From contig NC_067206.1 in NCBI RefSeq assembly GCF_026262505.1, forward strand, positions 15,310,205 to 15,374,204: a DNA stretch of 64,000 nucleotides, written 5' to 3'. Below, piece by piece: positions 9,736-21,169 of this stretch (positions are counted from its first letter, which is position 1; each line of letters starts with the position of its first letter). This DNA is from Trichomonas vaginalis G3. Its lineage: Eukaryota; Parabasalia; Trichomonadida; Trichomonadidae. A program made the position numbers and the translations under genes. The notes under the pieces were generated by a model, which was not told the DNA's origin, did not search any database, and worked only from the letters and a program-made list of their open reading frames with translations.

Positions 9736-10317
9736 TAGTATCTCACACCCTCCAATTCTTCCTATGGCGCCGAAAAATTTTTGGTGAAATGCGACGACAT
9801 TTCACCAAAAATTTTCGGCGCCATATAGAGAACTATAGTCTGCGAGGTACTGATTCTATCTATGTACCTCGCAGACCATAGTTCTCAGCCAAAATGTCAA
9901 AAATTTCGGAAATTCGAAATAATTTTTTTGAGAAAAAATTAACCGTTTAACATTGCCAAAAATCTAAAAACTCACAATTTTTTTAAATTGATAACCCTCA
10001 AACCGTTTCCAATCAATAATTTGAGAGTCTATATGATAATGTAAAAGTTAAAACATTCAAGTATTTAAGTATTTCTTTAAAATATTAAGTTTTTTATTTT
10101 TCCAATAAAATTCTAATATCAAATATTTTTATTTAACGATTAATTTTATTTATATTTTTATAGTTTTTTTAAGAAAAAATATTGTTAGGGTTTTATGGAT
10201 TTTCAATTAATATACAAGATAATTCATGAATATATATATTTCCAAGTTTTTAAGGATGCAACACTTTACATTTGTAAACTGTCAAAAATGAAGTCACGCT
10301 ATTTTTCATGCATTACA

Positions 10318-11728
10318 AAGGCAGCTAAGTATCTTGTCTTTCCTTTTGGCCGATAGGGCCCCCTTGGACGTGCCAAGCCTAGCTCTCTAAAAGCTCTTTC
10401 TACCATATGTCTTGAGAGGGATGTGGAAGAGGGTTTGTAAGATATTTAATGTTCCTCAGCTCAGATGGAAATGATAATGGAGACTCTTCAATCATAAGTC
10501 CGGAAGGAATTGTGGAAGAAATTTGATTCAGGGGCTTAAAACGTTTCATAGCGGAGAACCATGCTTGGGTAGGCGTTGGCTGTGGAACAATACCCGTCTT
10601 CATGTCCAAAAATGCCTCAAAATGAGATTTGGCATATTCGATATCTTTATTTATTTGGTTATAGGCGGAGATTATTCCAAGATGGCCATGCTGCTCAATT
10701 AGGTTTCTAATAGTTACCTTAAGATCTTTTGGTACATTAACTTTGGGTCTCCCGCGCTTAAGGGGAATAGACACAGATGGGTGAGGCTGAGGCTGAGTAT
10801 TGGCAGAGAGTTGTTGCTGTGGAAGAGAGTTGGCAGAGAGCTGGCGTTGAAGATGAGTGTTGGCAGAGAGTTGTTGCTGTGGAAGAGTGTTGGCAAAGAG
10901 TTGTTGCTGTGCCAAGGTGTTGGCAGAGAGTTGTTGCTGTGCCGAAGTGTTGGCAGATAGCTGGCGCTGAAGAGGGGTGTTGGCAGAGAGCTGGCGTTGA
11001 AGATGAGTGTTGGCAGAGAGCTGGCGTTGTGTCTGGGTGTTGGCAGATAGCTGGCGCTGAAGAGGGGTGTTGGCAGATAGCTGGCGCTGAAGATGAGTGT
11101 TGGCAGAGAGCTGGCGTTCTGTCTGGGCGTTGGCAGAGAGTTGTTGCTGTGGAAGAGAGTTGGCAGAGAGCTGGCGTTGTGGGGGAGTGCTAGCAGAGAG
11201 TTGTGGCTGTGGGGGAGTGTTGGTACTGCTGGCTAATGAAAGCTGGCGTTGTGGAGGGGTGTTGGCAGAAAGTGGGCTTTGTAGAGGAGCGTTGGCTGTT
11301 GAGAGCTGTTGCTGTGGAACAGAGTTGGTAGTGCTGGCTGATGAAAGCTGGCGTTGTAGAGGAGTGCTGGCTAATGAGGGTTCTTCCTGTATACGAGAGT
11401 CGTTTGAACTTTGTAATATCAAATAATCGGTAAGGAGAGTGTCATATCTGTGTTTCAAAATGGATGAACACTCGTAGAGTCGATTATTATATTTAATGTA
11501 GAAAGTAGTAAACTCTTGAAGTTTGTATGTATGATGTAAGTACTCTTCAATAGTAATTAGTCTATTACATAAGAGAGCTTTGTAAAATGTTATCTTGTTA
11601 ATTGATGAACGAATAGTGTTGTTGACTAATGGAACATTTGTGAGAACAATGGCTAACGGTGTGCGCCTTTGAATCTGTGCTAGAGCTGTTTCAAGCCAAG
11701 CTGAATCAACTAAGGTGTACAAATTCAT
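10318..11728 (-). pseudogene. Integrase-type transposase, N-terminal half with QLSANT repeats
   Basis: The start ATG is at 11728 (MNLYTLVDSAWLETALAQ) after an Inr-like TCATTTC. The opening segment resembles the N-termini at 39137 (LIDLEWLNQANQQIQ) and 59706 (INREWLFEAKRRIE). A low-complexity block of about 20 ten-residue repeats (QRQLSANTPL type) follows, then an AT-hook-like KRGRPK and a helical region. The main frame ends near 10400, and an overlapping frame gives HMVERAFRELGLARPRGP up to the insertion at 10318. The gene is thus split by an element and has a frame change near 10,400. It joins to 7100-7842 by context. Confidence 0.75.
10795..11390 (-). repeat. 30-bp coding minisatellite
   Basis: Tandem 30-bp units (TTGGCAGAGAGCTGGCGTTG type) encode the Gln/Leu/Ser/Ala/Asn repeat of the transposase N-terminal half. 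The units differ mostly without breaking the frame. Long open frames on the opposite strand (10777-11426) are a by-product of this repeat. Confidence 0.9.
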
Positions 11729-12440
11729 TTTAAACAAATTTGAAATGAAATAATTTGTGAGAATTTGAGAATAATTTAATTATTTCAGAAGTCTATATTG
11801 AAAAAATATTCTTAACAAAATTAATTTAAATGGTTCAGAAAATAAAAAATTAAAATTAATGGAAAAAACATGATTAGGAATAATTAACAATAATAAATAT
11901 CATGGTTTTGGATTATTTAAACAGCTATAAAAGAACGAATTTTACAAATTACGATAAAAAATTATTGAAAAATAATGAAGAGGATAAGGATTTGAATCGA
12001 AAATTAAAAGGATGATTATGTGTCAAATTAAATTAAAATAAAAATTTTAGAAGATTTAAACAAGAAATAGTGCAAAGAATTAGAATTAACATACAAATCG
12101 AAAATTTAATAAAGGAGAGATAAAATTATTGTAGTATTCAATTGAAAAATTTTATAAAATAAGGAATATTGGTAAACAAATAAGTTTCATCTAAAAAAAG
12201 GAAAATAAAAATATAAAAATTGAAATAAAAACAGAAATATAAAATATTTTTAAAATGCAAAAAAGTTTCATACTAATCGTTTTTGTATAATATTTATCAT
12301 TGAAAGATTATTGAAAGATATTTTGAAAGAAATCGAAAGAGTTAAGAAATATTGAGAAGAAGGACAATTGAATGAATTTTTGGCCGATTGTGCTATGCAA
12401 AGTTGATGATAATTGCAGGAAATTTTGAGATTTTCGAGGT
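11729..12440. other. AT-rich stretch without gene
   Basis: I see only AT-rich sequence with simple A runs. The Inr-like TCATTTC for the minus-strand gene is at about 11742-11748. Confidence 0.5.
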
Positions 12441-12444
12441 TTTG

Positions 12445-12652
12445 GAGGGTGTGAGTACTATTATATGTAATAGTATCTCACACCCTCTAATTCATCCTAT
12501 GGCGTCGAGAAAACTTTGGTGAAATGTCGTCGCATTTCACGAAAATTTCTCGGCGCCATATAGAGAACTAGAGTCTGCGAGGTACTGATTCTATCTATGT
12601 ACCTCACAGACTCTAGTTCTCAGCCAAAATGGCTAAAAATTGCTCGCAATTG
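12445..12652 (+). repeat. Q-type palindrome cassette Q1-Q2-Q3-Q4(partial)
   Basis: Q1 is 12445-12487, Q2 12498-12560, Q3 12563-12621, and Q4 starts at 12622 (AGCCAAAATGGCTAAAAATT) without its second arm. Order and arms match the cassette around the mariner. Compared with that copy, arm positions differ (for example GAACTAGAGTCTG against GAACTATAGTCTG), and the Q3 pairing is kept by a matching change in the other arm. Confidence 0.88.
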
Positions 12653-13244
12653 TTTGCCATGTAAACTGTCACTTTTTGAGGAGATTTGACATTCTGTCAA
12701 ATCTCCTTTTTCATATATAAGATCAAGAATGTTACAAGCCTCAGATCTCGATGGGGTAAATGAGTTAACTGAAGAATATGAAGATAGTTTAACAAGTGAG
12801 AGAAGTTCTGGATTGAAAGTAGTAAAACCATTGAAAGATGCAGCATCATTCATTTGTACAATACCAGTTATGTATTATGGGTGATATTTTACGAAAAAGT
12901 GACATTTTATGAGGGGGTGTCACCGTTTCTCGATCAGTACATTGAATTGTTAACTTTAGAACATGTTTGAACTGGGTAAAAACCATTGTATTTTCACTTT
13001 TTTCATGTTTGATCTTCAAATAGTACCAGGTTTTGAATTGGCCAAAAGTGATGTGGTATGTTGCAATGACTTGATTCCTTAAGGCATTTATATATTTGAG
13101 CAGCCGAAGGTAGATCAAGATAGTAATCTGAATTTGCTCTGTTACCTTTTCATCAATGATCCTTGGTGAGTCAAGTCTGTATTCTTCGTTGATGTTCATC
13201 AGACGTTCTAACTCTGAGTCTTTGAATCTGAGTCGCCTTTTCAA
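12620..13244 (-). pseudogene. Unrecognised coding remnant
   Basis: Two minus-strand open frames (13244-12846, 132 aa, and 12853-12620, 77 aa) meet at 12850 in different frames. The first has charged, helical residues (RRLRFKDSELERLMNINEEY). Its last 30 residues are translated from an element-end-like insertion (12884-12951). I do not recognise the protein; it could be a host or transposon gene fragment. Confidence 0.35.
12884..12951. other. Element-end-like sequence shared with 56984-57052
   Basis: A stretch with TTTTACGAAAAAGTGACA, then GAGGGGGTGTCACCGTTTCT, then CGATCAGTACATTGAA matches 56984-57052 closely. It contains the AAAAGTGAC/GTGTCAC pair typical of transposon ends here, as if two ends abut. 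Confidence 0.5.
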
Positions 13245-13628
13245 ATATGCAAATGGATTATTTTTTTTGTTGCATTAGGTAACTTTCCATTCGTTTCTTG
13301 AATTATCAAACTCTGGCAAGCATAATGTATAGACTCTGACTATGTTCTGCATTGCGAATGCCTTAAGAAGTATTACACCGCCACTTTCCTAAGCAAGTTA
13401 GAGAGTGACGTCATTGAGGAGAAATGAATTTAATATAGACTTCTTTTTAAATAAAATGTTGGGAAATGTCAGTGTTGTAAGACGAGTTACGGAAAGTGAG
13501 GTGAACCGAAAAAGTGACACTTATTTGGTCGGATAAATTCCCTATATATTTACTTGTCAAAAAAATCAGACTTTTTTTGCTTTAAAAATTTATAAGTTAA
13601 TTATTGAGAACGAAGGTGAAAGGAAATG
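13245..13628. other. Non-coding stretch with an IS481-like inner TIR motif
   Basis: No gene is seen. GAGGTGAACCGAAAAAGTGA at about 13498 resembles the inner part of the IS481-like ends (AAGTGAACCGAATTTTCATG) followed by AAAAAGTGACAC. Confidence 0.4.
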
Positions 13629-14061
13629 GATATCTCTTACCTTTCATTCCCTCGAGAAAGTTCAAAAACTTGGGTGCAATCAGTTCTGATTGCACCCAAG
13701 TTTTTGAACTTTGTATAAGGAATTGTTGGCTATGATGTACTGATCATGAATCAGTACATCATAGCCAACAATTCCTTCGCAAACAGCGGGAAACTTTGTC
13801 TGAATAGTTTAACATTCAGACAAAGTTTCCCGCTGTCAGAGAGGGAATGGAAGGGTAAGAGGTATATATTCATAATGTATACCTCTTACCCTTTCATTCC
13901 CTCGAGAAAGTTCAAAAACTTGGGTGCAATCAGTTCTGATTGCACCCAAGTTTTTGAACTTTGTATAAGGAATTGTTGGCTATGATGTACTGATCATGAA
14001 TCAGTACATCATAGCCAACAATTCCTTCGCAAACAGGAGGAAACTTTGTCTGAATAGTTTA
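13629..14061 (+). repeat. P-type palindrome array (about 1.7 cassettes)
   Basis: The order is P4(partial)-P1-P2-P3-P4-P1-P2-P3(partial). P1 has arms AAAGTTCAAAAACTTGGGTG, P2 GGAATTGTTGGCTATGATGT, P3 GCGGGAAACTTTGTCTGAAT and P4 GAGGGAATGGAAGGGTAAGA, each followed by a short loop and the inverse arm. The last P3 is cut at its loop and followed by transposase-gene sequence at 14062. Confidence 0.9.
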
Positions 14062-14102
14062 ACATTTTGGAGAACGGTTTCGACGTTAATACCGCTTTGA
14101 AT
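14062..14102 (-). repeat. 41-bp fragment of a transposase N-terminus, repeated at 39037-39077
   Basis: The same 41 bases lie on both sides of the virus-like element. In the copy at 39013-39137 they encode IQSGINVETVLQNV of an integrase-type transposase N-terminus. A second partial copy (ACATTTTGGAGAAC) follows at about 14110-14123. Confidence 0.8.
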
Positions 14103-14168
14103 AGTTTAACATTTTGGAGAACTTATACAAAGTTCAAAAACTTTGTCTGAAGAAAAAAAAAAGGTAGT

Positions 14169-14268
14169 GGGGCTTCCAGGGGCTGCGCCCCTTCTAGCCC
14201 TGAAGATGTTTAGTATAAATGAAGTTTATATTTGGAGGGCTTCCAGGGGCTGCGCCCCTTCTAGCCCT
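14169..14268 (+). repeat. Two GC-rich hairpins at the left end of the virus-like element
   Basis: GGGCTTCCAGGGGCTGCGCC...TAGCCCT occurs at 14169-14201 and 14237-14268. Each holds the palindrome GGGGCTGCGCCCC. A diverged version (CTCCAGGCACTTCGTGCC...TAGCCCTGAAGATG) lies at about 38135-38176 and inverted at about 38958-39000. Confidence 0.85.
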
Positions 14269-14415
14269 AAGAATTTTGCCCAAGACCCAAGAGGAGGACC
14301 GAACCCCAGCCGACCAGCCGGTGACAAAACATGAAAACATATATAATTTGTGAAAAGCGACACAAAAAGTGTCATATAAACATCTGTCAAAAACCGCTTT
14401 TTAACTTCACTTAAA

Positions 14416-17400
14416 ATGCCACGTAAGCTACGTAAGAATATACGTAAGAGGAAGAGAGCATTGAAACATCCAATAGTAAAACTGACACCACAACAACAGT
14501 TGCAACAACAAATGATGAATGACCCCACTATGTTGCAACAAATGTCAAGCAACCCTATGCTTTTAAACCGAGTTATTGGTGCACAGAGTGGAGGTTTAAG
14601 AGCGGCACTTTTAGCGAAAATGGCAGGCTATGGTGGAGCTGCAGACGGAACAGCTTATAACCCTCAAAGTCAAATGAATTTGAGTTCACTCAAAAATCAA
14701 ATAACAGATGTCAAAAAGTCAAACATAGACATACAGAAACAAATAAGTGAAAACGAAAAGAAACTAGAATATGACAGACACACAAAGAAACTCAATGAGT
14801 TAAACGTAGAGAAAAAGAAGAAAGAAGAACAACTGAAAGAACTAAGTACAGAGGAATATGCGAAAAAAGTGTCAGAAAAAGCAGCAGAAGTAGCAAAAAT
14901 GGAACAAGATGTTATAAATTTGAAAAACCATACTACTCAATATAAAGTACTGAAAGATGAAGAAATAAAACAAAAAGCCCTGAAGACATATATGGATAGC
15001 GATGAGTATAAAAAAAAGTTGAAGCAAATGTAAAGGCAGAAAAACTTTTACAGTTGCAAAACCAAACCGTACAGTATGAAAACTTAGCACAAGAAAGTAA
15101 AAATAACGACGCAGCCATGCAAAAGGCAATGAAAAGCGCAGAATATATAAAAGCTAATAATGACTGGTTAGATGCCCAAGCCAACGCTAAAGCAGCCCAA
15201 CTTATAGGGTCAATAAGGACAAAAATACAAGCGGATGAAGACAGTTCAAATGAAGCTTTAATGAATGCTGACTTTAAGAACGCCTTCGAAGCTCTTCATA
15301 GTAAGGTGAAACTAGTGAACGACTTCTCATCTGGAAAGAAACTGAAGTCTGAAGGTTTCGACAAAGAGTTAAAAGAAGTAGCACAAAATATGACGAAAAT
15401 AACAGATGCAGCAACGAGACAGGCAGTTCAAAGTGCCTATGACGCCGTTAGAGCAACTGTTGTGGAAAGTCAAGAAAAAGAGTTACAACAGACCAAAACA
15501 GACCTAGTAAATGCTTTCTTAAGAACGAAAAGTCAGGTAGGACATTATGCTGCAGATGGAACATATGTGCCAGCTGGTGGAACTTATATACCACCAAACC
15601 CTCCAAGAGAAGCACCTGCACCAGGACTACCTAAAACATTTACATCGTCACATGGACACAGACACAGGCATGCACCAAAACCAACACAACAACCAACAGT
15701 TCAAAATCCAGCACAACAACAACCAAAACCAACAGTTCAAAACCCTGCACAGCAACCAACAGTTCAAAACCCTGCACAGCAACCAAAACCAGCACAACAA
15801 CCACCTCCACAACCAGCACAGCAACCATCTCCACAACCAGCACAGCAACCAACAGTTCAAAACCCTGCACAACAACAACCACAAACAGAGCAAGGACATA
15901 AAAGAAGTAGAGAAAAAGGAAACCAAGAATTCTTAAAAATGCTTAAGGAAGATTATGGTTACCCAGATACTCTTGACTTTAGTGACAGATATAAAGAAGC
16001 TATTAGAAAGTTCAAGGAAGGAAATACTGACCCGAACCTATTTAGCTTTATGGTTCAGCACCAAATGGGATATAATTTCAAACCTGGAAAATACAAGCTC
16101 GCTAAGGGATATGATTTAATAGCATATCATCCAAATGACATGAATGAATTTACTCCGAGATATTTGGTGTCAGAGCTAAATGATAATTCAACTCTCTTCA
16201 TGAAACGCGTAAAAAATAGAGACGGAACGAAAGAAGAAAGGTTTATGAGTCCGGATGACTTAGATAGGGAACTTGTTAAAAACGGTCTCGGAATATATGA
16301 AATGCCAGCAGATGAGGTACAAGAAACTCCACAGGAAGAAGTTCAGATACAACCAGACATGGAAGAAATAGTTCAGCAACAACAGCTAGAAGAGCCTGAA
16401 GGAAACGAACAAGTCCCTCCTTTGGAAACTAACTTCACAGAACTAGATGAAGATTTGGAACAGCCGAAAAATCTTGACCCTCAACAAGAGTATGATGTGA
16501 ATATGGAATCTTTCCAAGAGTCTAAGAAAAATTCGGCTGACATAGTAGAAGAATATCGAAAAATGTTCGCCGACATACAAAAGACTCCAACATCAGATGA
16601 AAATATTCAGCATAGAATGGAAGTACTGAAAGAAAATGTACGCAAATACAATAATCCGTTTTACTTACGACCATATAACGTTCAATCTTTGGCTGAACTC
16701 GGTGAAAATAAAAGGTTAAATTTCAACAAAACATATAGAAATGAAACATTGTTTAAAGTTCATTCAGAACCTAACCAATATGGAAACAAACCTACTTTTG
16801 TTTCTGCAGACTATGGAACTACAATGAGATGGGGTCATAAAGCTAATCCGGATAGGTGGTTCATAAACTTACAACCACAATTCCAAGAAGTTGTAGACGC
16901 AATGGAAGTGAATGGTGAACCAGATATAGCTGGTATTTTCAGCGCGGCTTTAATGCCATTGAAAGATATGAAACATGCAGATATTTTGGACCAGTATGAA
17001 ATGAACATGGCTGATGGAAATATAACACCTGACGTTCTAGAACATTTATCTCAAAGAACTACACAGAACCATAGAGATGGTATATTTGGTGAAGAGTTTA
17101 GAAAGAAAGTTAGGGAGAGAGAAGGAAGAGAACCTATTGTACATGACCTTGCAAACGAAAGTTTGCAAAATGTCATAAAAACTTACTTTGCAGACAATGA
17201 ACCGAGAAGGGATGAATATTTAAGAAAACTCAAATGGACAGTACCAAATGAAATGTTAGTATTGAAAACACGTTCCTTGACAAAATAAAACCAACTACAG
17301 AAATAAATGACGCAAGACTGAAACATTGGGTAAAAGCTTTCCCATTCACAAAAGATATTATTGTTACATGGAAAGAAAACCAGAATGGCTACAAAAACAT

Positions 17401-17790
17401 ATATTTGGAACGAGCATATTCCATATGGACAAGTATATTTGAAGAGCTTGAACCGGAAACTCAGGAAAGAGTCATCAAACAATACGCGAAGACTCAAATA
17501 CAAACTATGACAAAATCTTTCTAGGATATAGGTTACCTGAGTTGGGCGACCAGAGCCCAAAGGCAAAAAGGACATGGGAAATTTACAACATACTAGGTGA
17601 ACATGAGGCAAAGATGCAACAACTTGAAGCAGAGGGCAAGTTACCAAAAGCGACACCAAAGAAGAAGAGTAGAACAAAGTGAAAGTAGTGAAGAAGTAAC
17701 TTCATCTAGTGAAAGTAGTGGCAATGAAGGAAAAAGAAGAGTTAAAAACTCAGTCAGGAAGAAAGTAAAGCTTGGTCCGAAACAATTATG
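14416..17790 (+). pseudogene. Virus-like element part: coiled-coil and Pro/Gln-rich structural-type protein region
   Basis: This long coding region starts at ATG 14416 with a very basic N-terminus (MPRKLRKNIRKRKRA). It continues with a Gln/Met-rich segment, a Lys/Glu coiled coil (about 14690-15500), a Pro-Gln repeat tract (15690-15880, QNPAQQPTVQNP type) and a mixed, charged C-terminal half. No enzyme motif is seen. It resembles large coiled-coil proteins that accompany Polinton virion genes, but that is inference. Confidence 0.55.
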
Positions 17791-17830
17791 ACAAATAAAT
17801 CCAACTATTCTATATTTTTACCCATATGAA

Positions 17831-19300
17831 ATGTACGCCGCTCAGAATATAACGCCAACAGTTTTGGATGCCATGAACGGAAATGTTTCCGAATGGTATA
17901 ACGAATGCGACAATGCCATTAGAAGGTCAGAAATAGTTCCTGGAACTTACGAATATACAACTGCTGTTTCTTATGGAAACGTAGGTGAGTTTGGTGAAGG
18001 TTCTTCAACAACAGTAGATATTGCTTGCGACAGGTTTCATATTATTTCTATTGACAACTCATTCTTATACGTGGAACAAGACATTGAAATAAAACCTTCT
18101 GCCAAGTTGTCTGACAAGAAAGGTTGCAATGGAATTTTCTATGTCGGATACCAATATGCTCCAGAAGTTTTCATGGGATATAAGATATATTCTAACTCTG
18201 ACTTAGTTCAAACAGTAACATGGCAAACTATGAATGGTTCGCTTTGAGAAACTCAGTACAACCACAAGCTAGAGAACAAAGACCAGTATGCAAACTATTG
18301 AGAAAATAAGAAGACTTGACCCTAACGTTCAGGAGTTTATGTTAACCTTTCTGTTCAGATGGAACTGCTGCCACTAAAGTAAAACTGAAACTTAGAGTTC
18401 CTTTGTCATCTTTCCTCATCTTCAGGTTTTAAGATACTTGCCAAACTGGGCAGGAAAAATTTCTATCGAACTTACTCCAAGCAAAATAACTTAGTCATTG
18501 CACCAACACAAGACCCATTCACTCTTACAGACGTAAAGGGAACAAATAAAACGTCATTCGCCGAATTTGCAAAGACAAAGTTGACTTAGACTTTGGTTTC
18601 TCAAACCTCAACACTGAAGTAAACTATTATTTCAATGCTGCTGGAGATGCTTGGGACCCAGTTAAGTTCACATGCGAAAAATTTTGAATGCAAGAGAATA
18701 GAAAGCAGACTTGCAGTCTATATGTTGGACCCAGATATTTCAAATGCTTTAGCTGCCAAATATATTGCAGTTCACTTATGTTCCCTATACACCAAATATC
18801 TGTCAAAGACTTTGCAGGTGAAGTTGGAAACCAAAGTGCTGAACCCAGGTGCAAGAACAGATATTGCTTTAAAACAACTGCAATGAAACATGCAGATACT
18901 ATGTTTGTACTGTTCAGACGAACTATAAATGACTATTCTTGTTTCTACAACCTGGTATTTAAATATCATATAAACATAGATGGTAAATATTATCCAAGAG
19001 AAGAATATTCTACAGTTGAGGATATGAGGTCATACAACTTGAACATTAGATGCTATGAACTTTAACAACAACTTCACAACAACCATTAACCTGAAATGCA
19101 AAGTTCTATTATGCCATATGTGAAAGTATGGACTCATACAGGAGGTCAAAAAACTCAATATACAAATGGAGACCGTTCAAACTTTTGGCTTGGCATTCCA
19201 TTTGCTGACTCAGAAGACTTTATGGGTGGTATTTCAACTGTTGGTACAGTTCAAATACAATATACTGGTGACAGAGACGGTCAGATGAATTGAAAGCAAA
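17831..19300 (+). pseudogene. Virus-like element part: candidate capsid-type protein region
   Basis: The region starts MYAAQNITPTVLDAMNGNVS and is rich in beta-type and aromatic residues, with several strands visible in translation. Position next to the coiled-coil protein and upstream of the helicase, and its length, suit a jelly-roll capsid protein, but no decisive motif is visible by eye. Confidence 0.35.
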
Positions 19301-19762
19301 GAAGTTTACAAAACCAATAGCACTTTTCACGGAAGATGCTCTTTTGAAGATTCGTTCGATGAAACCTGCTGGGGCTCCTCAGATTGGCATAACGACAGCT
19401 TCCATCGAGCAGATTTTGGCAGCAGTCAGTAAGTTGTTCTTGAACTGACTTCTCTCCGTCAAATATTGACAGTACGCCAGTTTTGACATAATATTGTATT
19501 ATAAAACTTTCCTTTAGTAATATCTGTAAGTTTTGAAGTTATTTTTTGTCTGCTTCAAGAACTTTCACCATCTCGGTTATACCAACTTTCTTTGCTTTAT
19601 GAAAATATTTAGGTTCAGCAAAGACTGCTATTCTATAACATTTTCCATTGTTTGTGTAAAGAACTATTCTGTCAATGTATTTGTATTGTTTGTGAGTATA
19701 AACTTTGTTTTGCTTCAATTCAAAAGATATCCGAATACGTCCATCTTTTTATTCTAAGTAAA

Positions 19763-20304
19763 ATGTCATTCCGAAAAATAGAAAGCGTAAGTGTTTCAAA
19801 AGGTTTAATGGCGGTGGCAGATGTGAAGTTAAATTCACCAACTCAAACAACAGTCAAAGTGTTATTGTCAATGTCAAAGACAGAGATGTTGAAGTGGGAA
19901 ACCATACGAAGACGAAGATGGTATAACAATTGTTCCTGTAAAAGAACCAACATATCCTGAAGTTAACAGAGACTTAAGTTCTGTTGCAGATATTCGAAAC
20001 GACTACCAACAACTGAAAGACAAACTTCAAACTCAGGAGAAGATTTGTCAAGCTTTAAGTATAAATGTTAAAACTTGGTCGAACACAACCTGTAAAAGTG
20101 AACTCATATGTCATTGCACCTCATGAAGTTTTGAAAGAACTATTGAAACTTTTGACAGAGGCAGACGATATAAACATCAAAGAAATAGAACCCGACATTA
20201 GTTGCTGTGGTGTTTCATATAATGTCATTGACAAGATATACGTTATGAAAGGAGGTGAAACGTTGAACTTAAAATATAGTTTCCCAGATTATAAAAATAT
20301 TTGA
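19763..20304 (+). pseudogene. Virus-like element part: small proteins of unknown role
   Basis: Short coding segments (one at 20065-20304 begins MLKLGRTQPVKVNSYVIAPH) have no recognised family. The longer upstream gap 19301-19762 shows no clear gene. Confidence 0.3.
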
Positions 20305-20342
20305 CGACCACAACATTTCATTAAAATTTATTTGCTAAGTAA

Positions 20343-21140
20343 ATGGCAGAAGACATAATGGTTTATACTATTACGACTAAAAACCCTGAGTCATATAATT
20401 CTATAACAACAAACTTACAAAGTCCTCAAGGACGATATTGTAAACTAACCTTAAATACAATGACGACTAAAGCCTGTTTTGCTCTTTTGACACCAGAAGA
20501 CTTTATTGTTGTGAATGGTAAAAAATACTCCTTTGAAGATACTTACTCAGATATACCACCAACAGGTTTTGTTGACTTATTTAATACTTTAAGTACGGGT
20601 GTAACATGTGCTGCAACTAGAGCAGGTTTCATTATGTTTGGATGTCCGACTGAGTTTACTATAAACGATATGAGCTATAATACAAAACTTATATCTGGTT
20701 TTTACTACCAACAGTTTCCTATAACAGGAAAAGGTGTCATACAAGGAATGTCTATTCCATTGACATTAAGCACACCAATCTTATATATTGTTTCAAACTT
20801 AGGTTCAAAGTGTTATTCGAATGTCGACAGAAACTATTATGACCAAAAGATACTTATGCGCATAAAACAATACTTTCTCTGCTGGTTTGCCTATTGTTCA
20901 TTCGAATGCAGAATTTTCAACCTTAGTGAACTCAAACACTTTGGCAAGTATAACGTTGACATTAGTTGACGCAAACTTTGTTCCTGTAAAACTTTTAATG
21001 TCCTATGTATTTGTCAATGACGGCAGAAAGTTTCGAATTGGAAGATGCAACTGGTGAAAGTATTGTATTACAAGAACAACTTCAACAACAAATAGCTCAA
21101 GAACAACAATGCAACAAATGGAACAACAAAGTCAAGAATA
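20343..21140 (+). pseudogene. Virus-like element part: beta-rich structural candidate
   Basis: The protein starts MAEDIMVYTITTKNPESYNS and is rich in Thr, Ser, Gly and aromatic residues with an all-beta look, then a Gln-rich end (about 21070-21130). It could be a minor capsid or penton-type protein; this rests on composition and place only. Confidence 0.35.
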
Positions 21141-21169
21141 AAAAATAATATTTTTTTATTTTTATAAAA

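Larger units (their letters stand above)
8402..9886 (+). repeat. Q-type palindrome cassette, first hairpin split by the mariner
   Basis: The modules in order are Q1 (8404-8431 plus 9738-9752, core GGGTGTGAGTACTATAG), Q2 (9763-9825, arms TATGGCGCCGAAAAATTT) and Q3 (9828-9886, arms GAGAACTATAGTCTGCGAGG), then a truncated Q4 (AGCCAAAATG). Each module is a near-perfect inverted repeat with a short loop. The mariner entered a TA in the loop of Q1. Confidence 0.88.
7843..10317 (-). mobile_element. Non-autonomous IS481-like element with palindromes, mariner nested in it
   Basis: The ends are TGTTGTGCATGAAAAATAGC (7843) and GCTATTTTTCATGCATTACA (to 10317), with TGACTTCA and AAGTGAC-type motifs just inside. 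The flanks share AAGG (7839-7842, 10318-10321), a 4-bp target duplication. Without the mariner the element is about 1.17 kb, the same size as other palindrome-bearing elements here. It has no gene of its own and carries Q-type hairpins. Confidence 0.8.

Noticed and set aside
10777-11426. Long open frames on the plus strand (Trp/Cys/Gln repeats)
   Set aside because: Antisense reading of the 30-bp minisatellite of the minus-strand transposase gene.
15547-15936. Gln/His-rich and Val-rich open frames within 15640-15936
   Set aside because: Shadow frames of the Pro/Gln repeat tract in the larger protein.
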